The notes below the pieces were generated by a model. The model had not been told where the DNA came from. It ran no database searches and saw only the letters and a program-made list of their open reading frames with translations. Made by a program: the position numbers and the translations under genes. From Conidiobolus incongruus B7586 (Eukaryota > Entomophthoromycota > Entomophthoromycetes > Entomophthorales > Conidiobolaceae): a stretch of DNA of 14,267 bases. Of this stretch, positions 9,959 through 14,267 are shown one piece after another (the first letter of the stretch is position 1; each line of letters begins with the position of its first letter). Location of the stretch: contig JNEM01016201.1 of assembly GCA_000697335.1 (NCBI GenBank), positions 1 to 14,267 on the forward strand, given 5' to 3'.

Positions 9959-10683
9959 TGGATATTAACATTAATGAATGATTGAAATGATTCTCTATGG
10001 ATAATAACATAGTTAATTATATTAATGAAAAATTATTATTCATTATTTTTTGGAAAAAACAGTGAAAATATGAGCAATTGTAATTATTGATAGTACCAAA
10101 TGCTGTGACTGCTCAAATTAGGTTTGATTCCGCTCCACTCCAATCTCTTTGTGTAAGTTTGAATTTCAGTAAGTTTTTATATTCCTTGTAATAATCGTAC
10201 AATATTTAGTATTTTATTAAAATAATTGAATACTCGATTAATTTTTGATTCTCATTATTTGAACCAAAATGACTGATCTTAAAACAAACTGCCTCAATTA
10301 TAATTTGATATCGTAATATATGTAATTTTCTCTATGAGTAATTAATATTATGCATTATTTAATCATATTCGTATTAATTTGTTGTACAATCAAGTTATTG
10401 TCAGCAAAAATCTATATTGGAACCCAAAAATAATGAACAAGTCGAAATGTAGTAAACATATAAATCATGTTATTAAAATTTAATCAATAGATTAATATAA
10501 CTGAGGCAATTTTGAAATATGGCTGTATTGATATTATTTGAACAATACCAACAATCATATTTCTTATTAATTAAATAAACACATATTAAAAAATTTTTAT
10601 ATAATATATTAATTTGTATAATTTATTAATATTTCAATCTGTAAAATAAAAACAGAAATAATAAACAATCAAAGTATTGCCAA
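9959..10683. other. convergent spacer between genes 3 and 4
   Basis: This 725-bp stretch lies between the 3' ends of gene 3 (+) and gene 4 (-). It is mostly AT-rich, with no supported gene. A short segment at about 10091-10160 is clearly richer in G+C than its surroundings. On the minus strand an AATAAA-like hexamer (10622-10627) lies about 57 bp past the gene 4 stop and could be its polyadenylation signal, though such strings are frequent here. Confidence 0.65.
10091..10160. other. small composition island, nature unknown
   Basis: The segment has G+C closer to exon levels than to intergenic DNA and contains GGTTTGATTCC (10121-10131), one mismatch from the tRNA/SINE B-box consensus. It does not fold as a tRNA: the T-stem does not pair and no matching acceptor strand lies upstream. 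Both strands have a short open frame of 20-36 codons without a convincing start. It may be a relic of a repeat, an exon fragment or a small RNA. Confidence 0.3.
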
Positions 10684-11741
10684 TTATACAATATTGCGGC
10701 TCACTTTGACTAAATCACATGTTTGATCCCACAACAATTTAGCCAATTCCATATCTTTAGCCTGTTCGTCAGTATTTCCAACTTTACAACTATCATAATA
10801 CTCCCCATTGATAACAGAGTCATCAATCGCTGCAAATATCGAAGTGACTGCACCTTGATCAGGGCGTCTAGCAAACAGCAAATGACCCGTTCTCAAGACC
10901 ACAGTAGCAAAAATTTTTCTCAAAGGACTTTGAAGGTCGTCATAGCCTAAGTTGGATTGAACGTAGCCGGGATGGAGTGCCACAACGGTGATATGCTTTT
11001 TTTCCAAGCGTTTGGCAAGTTCACGGGTGAATAAAATATTCATCTTTTTGGATTTGCAATACTCTCGAATTCCAAAGTATTGTTCAGGTTGAGTATTGAA
11101 ATCTTGAGGTAATTGGAGATGACAAAAATTATGCACTAAAATTAAAATAAATATTAGATTTAAGAAGAGTGATGTTATTACTATAACTTACTCATACTCG
11201 CCACATTAACAATCCTAGGATTCTTAGCTTTTTGTAGAATGGGCAACAAATTCAAAGTGAGTAGAAAATGACCCACATGATTCACATGAATAGTTCTTTC
11301 AATATCATCTTCAGTCCTACGATAATCCATAAATGTAGCACCCGCGTTATTAATCAATATATCCAACTTTTGAAACTCCTTTTCGAACTTTTCGGAAAAC
11401 TCATTCACTCCCCGAATACTTCCCAAATCTAATTGGCGAAATTGAATATTTTGATTGTTACTGGATTGTTTAATTTTTTCAACAGCACGTTCAGATTTGG
11501 ATACATTTCGGGATGCGATAATTACTTGGGCATTCATTTTGGCAAGTTGGATTGCTGTTTCGTAACCGATGCCTAATATTCATATTATAATTATATTAAT
11601 TTGATTATTAAACTGTTTATCTAGATTACCTTCATTTCCTCCAGTTATCAAAACAGTCTTTCCTGTCAAATCTTTTGGTTGGAATTCCAATTTCGTATAG
11701 CTTTTGACTACTTCGTCAAATAATAATCCTAATACTCTCAT
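10684..11741 (-). CDS. short-chain dehydrogenase/reductase, retinol-dehydrogenase-like (gene 4)
   Basis: Read on the minus strand, coding exons are 11741-11630, 11572-11192 and 11135-10684 (945 nt, 314 aa). Introns are 57 nt (GTAATC..TAG) and 56 nt (GTAAGT..TAG, with a CTAAT site), both phase 1 and at the same sites as in genes 1-3. Exon 1 is one codon longer and its N-terminus, MRVLGLLFDEVVKSY, is unlike the others. Hallmarks: TGGNEGIG 33-40, ASRN with Arg59, LDLG, NNAG 112-115, Asn135, Ser163, Tyr190-x3-Lys194 (YCKSK), HPGY 219-222 and the GEYYDSC tail. It reads VNVAS where genes 1 and 2 have two serines, but the catalytic Ser163 remains. It is the most divergent of the four in sequence and is inverted, converging on gene 3. 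Probably an NADP(H)-dependent oxidoreductase whose substrate may differ from that of genes 1 and 2. Confidence 0.92.
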
Positions 11742-11797
11742 ATTGATTTTCAAAATCTTAATATACAGCCTACATCATTTCATTGATTAAACTAACT

Positions 11798-11811
11798 CTT
11801 TATATTTTATA
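11798..11811 (-). promoter_or_regulatory. TATA-like tract of gene 4
   Basis: On the minus strand, TATAAAATATAAAG ends about 57 bp and begins 70 bp before the gene 4 ATG at 11741. It contains two overlapping TATA-like boxes at the distance seen before the other paralogues. Confidence 0.35.
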
Positions 11812-12041
11812 AAATGAATTTTGAAATTAAAACATGATTCAAATTAATTATTAATGACCAATGAATTGGTTAGAATGATGCGAGATTCTATTAAAAATTT
11901 TGTTTAAGCCATCAAAATTTTATGTACTCGTGTCAAATAAACGTGTTAAAATTTGTTATTCCATTTTGATGCTAATATTTAATACAATTAATATTGAGGT
12001 ATCAATTAAAAAGATTTGGCTTGTAGGATAATTTGAAAATA

Positions 12042-12150
12042 TTAGGGCTGGTGATATTGACATTATATTGACAATTGAAAGTGTCAATGAACCAGCGCAG
12101 TTTTAAAAATTAACAAAATGATGAATTATTTTAAAACAATATAGCCCTAA
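12042..12150. repeat. nested inverted repeat, possible short MITE
   Basis: Outer arms TTAGGGCT (12042-12049) and AGCCCTAA (12143-12150) are exact reverse complements. Inside is a hairpin with stems GCTGGT/ACCAGC (12047-12052 with 12091-12096) and ATTGACA/TGTCAAT (12056-12062 with 12082-12088) around a small internal loop. ATATTGACA is repeated in tandem at 12054 and 12065. TTA and TAA at the edges could contain a TA target duplication, as in Tc1/mariner-type MITEs, but the arms are short. It lies about 300 bp upstream of gene 4, so a regulatory role is also possible. Confidence 0.4.
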
Positions 12151-12965
12151 AGTGAAACTCAATAAAAACAATTCAAATATTTTTATAATTTATGTATTAT
12201 TTAATTCATCAATCTTCATAAAAATATGTTCATTATCATAATAATTACTTGATATTTACATTTTGATTATAAATTTGAAAAGTATTTAACATTACTTTAA
12301 TATATTATATAGATGATATCACTGATTTTGAATTGTAATAATATCAAATGAGTTAAGCCGATCTTAATAATAATTCAATATATAACAATAAATTTTTTTT
12401 GAAATATAAATGTTGTTTCATGATTATATAGATAAACTTGATATGATATAAATTAATGGATATGTGTTCAATTCTAGTAATAACGCATAATTATATATTT
12501 ATAAAAATAGAAAATATCGGTAACGATATACCATTTACAAAATCAAATCAAATACATCTGATGCCAACAGTCATGCTAATTGTGAGTTTAATAGCTTGTA
12601 TGATATTTTTCGATCAAAGATATATAAGTTTATGATATCTATTCTAGTATTGATTTTTAAGTAAATATTTCAGTTTCCAATATAAAGATGAACATGAATC
12701 AATTGTTTGATTATGTAAAAGATCAATAAGTGTATACTCAAATCATTGACAAAATATATTATAAAATATAATTGTAAAATATTAAAAAAAATAGAAATAA
12801 AATAATTATTAATATAACCATCTATACAGAGTGTTATAAATTAATATAAATTATCAAATGCCTTAAATATTATAAAAAATAATTTCAATAGATTTGAATA
12901 ATATCAGATAACATTTACATTGTCAATATTAAATCGAGTATTTTTTATATATTGAAAAATGTTTA

Positions 12966-13002
12966 AATCAGAAATAGAACACTATCATATTTATTTCTGA
13001 TT
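12966..13002. repeat. 11-bp perfect foldback
   Basis: AATCAGAAATA at 12966-12976 is the exact reverse complement of TATTTCTGATT at 12992-13002, with a 15-nt spacer between them. A G-T and an A-T pair can extend the stem inward. No gene adjoins it; it may be a small repeat fragment or a chance hairpin. Confidence 0.5.
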
Positions 13003-13459
13003 GACATTCGTGTTATTACATATATCCTAATAATATATCTCTATACTAAATATATTATATAGCTCTATTTATATTTCAAGGAATTATATATTAGATATTA
13101 CCAATAAATAATTTAATAGATATTTTGTAATCTATTTGTAATAATATTGATAATTTATCCATTAATGAAACATTTGTTTGAATATAATTTTAAATATAAA
13201 TATTAAATTTTAATATAATTGTTACATTGCATTATAATCATAAATTAAATAAAATACTTTTGTTTCATAAAAATTTAAACTTGTATTTTATAGCAAACAT
13301 GAATTTTTAATTAATTTTTTTAATATCATGAATTTACCATTATTGGTTGAAAATTTCAAAGTACAAAACCCCATATTTTGATGAGAATATTTCATCTGAA
13401 GTTTATGATTAAGAGTCTTATACATTTGAACTTGATAACACAAATATATCTCATAATTC

Positions 13460-13703
13460 AACACCAATTTTTGAAGCTCCTTTTATTAATAATTTAAATA
13501 AAAAAGGATGTCCCATTATATATAATTGGATCATTTTTATAAATAACACCTTGATATCTTGAAACTCCTTTTTAAAATAATATTTAAAATTAAAATCAAC
13601 TAATATTATAATTTTTTTCTAACTATCAATTAATTAAATCAATACTAATCTTTTTAAATTTATTTGAAATATCAATAAAAGGAGCTTAAATCAAATTGGT
13701 ATT
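13460..13703. mobile_element. possible MITE-like element with about 40-bp inverted ends
   Basis: The left end starts ACCAATTT (13463) and contains AAGCTCCTTTTATT (13474-13487). The right end has the exact reverse complement of both (13674-13687 and 13693-13700), separated by 5 instead of 3 nt. Similarity continues inward for about 15 more positions with a few mismatches. A related box, AACACC followed by TTGAAACTCCTTTTT (13545-13573), lies inside in direct orientation to the left end. No coding capacity and no clear target duplication are seen, so superfamily and limits are uncertain. A 20-bp near-palindrome (13511-13530) is internal. Confidence 0.45.
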
Positions 13704-14267
13704 ATTTATTTAATAATATTAAATAATTAATTTATTTTATTAATAATAGCTTAAAAACCCAGGATATATTTTTAATATTATATTACTAGCCCTCACTAAC
13801 AAAAATTATATTTAATATTTAATATTATTATATTACTTTACTATTATATTATAAAGAATTATATTTAACAAATTATAGATATATATTTATAATAAGGGTT
13901 TGCATTTATTTAACTTAATTAAACAAATCTATTATTAGATTAAAATAACTTAATTGAACTTTTTTCAATAAAACTTATATTTTTTGAAAATAATATTAAT
14001 TATATATTATCAGATTAATAATTTTAAATAATAGCATATAATTGAAAAAATTTAAAAAATAAGCTAATTATTATTATCTTATAATATTATCTAAGTAATT
14101 CATATATTTAAAACTATAAAATATTATAACTTAATATTATTTTATAAAATTAATAATTAAAATATTTAATTAATTAATAAATAACAACTATATTGATAAA
14201 ATTAGTGTTATAATAATAAAAATCATTTTATTATATAAAAAAGCTTATTTTATATTATTTTCCCTAA

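Larger units (their letters stand above)
11742..14267. other. AT-rich non-coding region upstream of gene 4
   Basis: No coding family is visible in 2.5 kb. The proximal part should contain the gene 4 promoter (TATA-like tract at 11798-11811, minus strand). Further out are three inverted-repeat structures: a nested hairpin at 12042-12150, a foldback at 12966-13002 and a MITE-like structure at 13460-13703. From about 13720 to the end only very AT-rich, low-complexity DNA is seen. Confidence 0.7.

Noticed and set aside
10091-10145. tRNA gene
   Set aside because: Only the B-box-like string is present; the T-stem does not pair, no acceptor partner strand exists upstream, and the spacing to any A-box-like string is too short.
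10723-10950. 75-codon open frame on + antisense to gene 4
   Set aside because: It lies opposite exon 3 of gene 4, whose residues align with three paralogues; no independent evidence.
14262-14267. CCCTAA at the right edge (and TTAGGG/CCCTAA at 12042 and 12145) as telomeric repeat
   Set aside because: Each is a single unit with no tandem array, and the orientation at the right edge is wrong for a chromosome end there.
1-14267. Prokaryotic features (operon, Shine-Dalgarno sites, CRISPR array)
   Set aside because: The genes contain spliceosomal-type introns and no regularly spaced repeat array is present.
1-14267. Organellar DNA, because of the very high A+T
   Set aside because: No mitochondrial or plastid genes, rRNA or tRNA are visible, and the genes are nuclear-type intron-bearing SDRs.

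Overview
The window looks like nuclear DNA of an AT-rich eukaryote. Intergenic DNA is about four-fifths A+T or more, exons are visibly richer in G+C, and each gene carries two very short GT-AG introns of 53 to 68 nt. Several of these introns contain CTAAT-like branch sites before a TAG, AAG or similar acceptor. Intron size and style, and the protein flavour, suggest an AT-rich early-diverging fungus (Zoopagomycota/Entomophthoromycotina-like or Glomeromycotina-like). This is an inference; an AT-rich protist or small invertebrate is not excluded.

The only genes supported are four paralogues of one family: NAD(P)-dependent short-chain dehydrogenases/reductases of the retinol-dehydrogenase 11/12/13-like (SDR7C-type) group. 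Genes 1 (2458-3516), 2 (7387-8451) and 3 (8899-9958) lie on the + strand. Gene 4 (10684-11741) lies on the - strand and converges on gene 3. All four have three exons with introns at identical positions and in the same phase. Exon 2 is always 381 nt and exon 3 always 452 nt. Exon 1 is 109 nt in genes 1-3 and 112 nt in gene 4. Genes 1, 2 and 4 are intact (313, 313 and 314 aa). Gene 3 has the full 942-nt architecture but one in-frame TGA at codon 205, in its last exon, so it is a young pseudogene, a null allele, an assembly error or a read-through gene.

Layout: 1-2457 AT-rich non-coding; gene 1; 3517-7386 a 3.9 kb AT-rich gap with simple repeats and palindromes; gene 2; 447 bp; gene 3; 725 bp convergent spacer holding a small island of richer composition; gene 4; then 2.5 kb of AT-rich DNA with three inverted-repeat structures, the best being a possible 238-bp MITE-like element near 13463-13700. 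TATA-like boxes lie 63 to 80 bp upstream of all four start codons.

The genes probably do similar redox chemistry (carbonyl reduction or alcohol oxidation with NADP(H)) on related lipophilic substrates, and the array reads as a lineage-specific expansion rather than a multi-step pathway. No RNA gene, CRISPR array, virus-like element or autonomous transposon was found.
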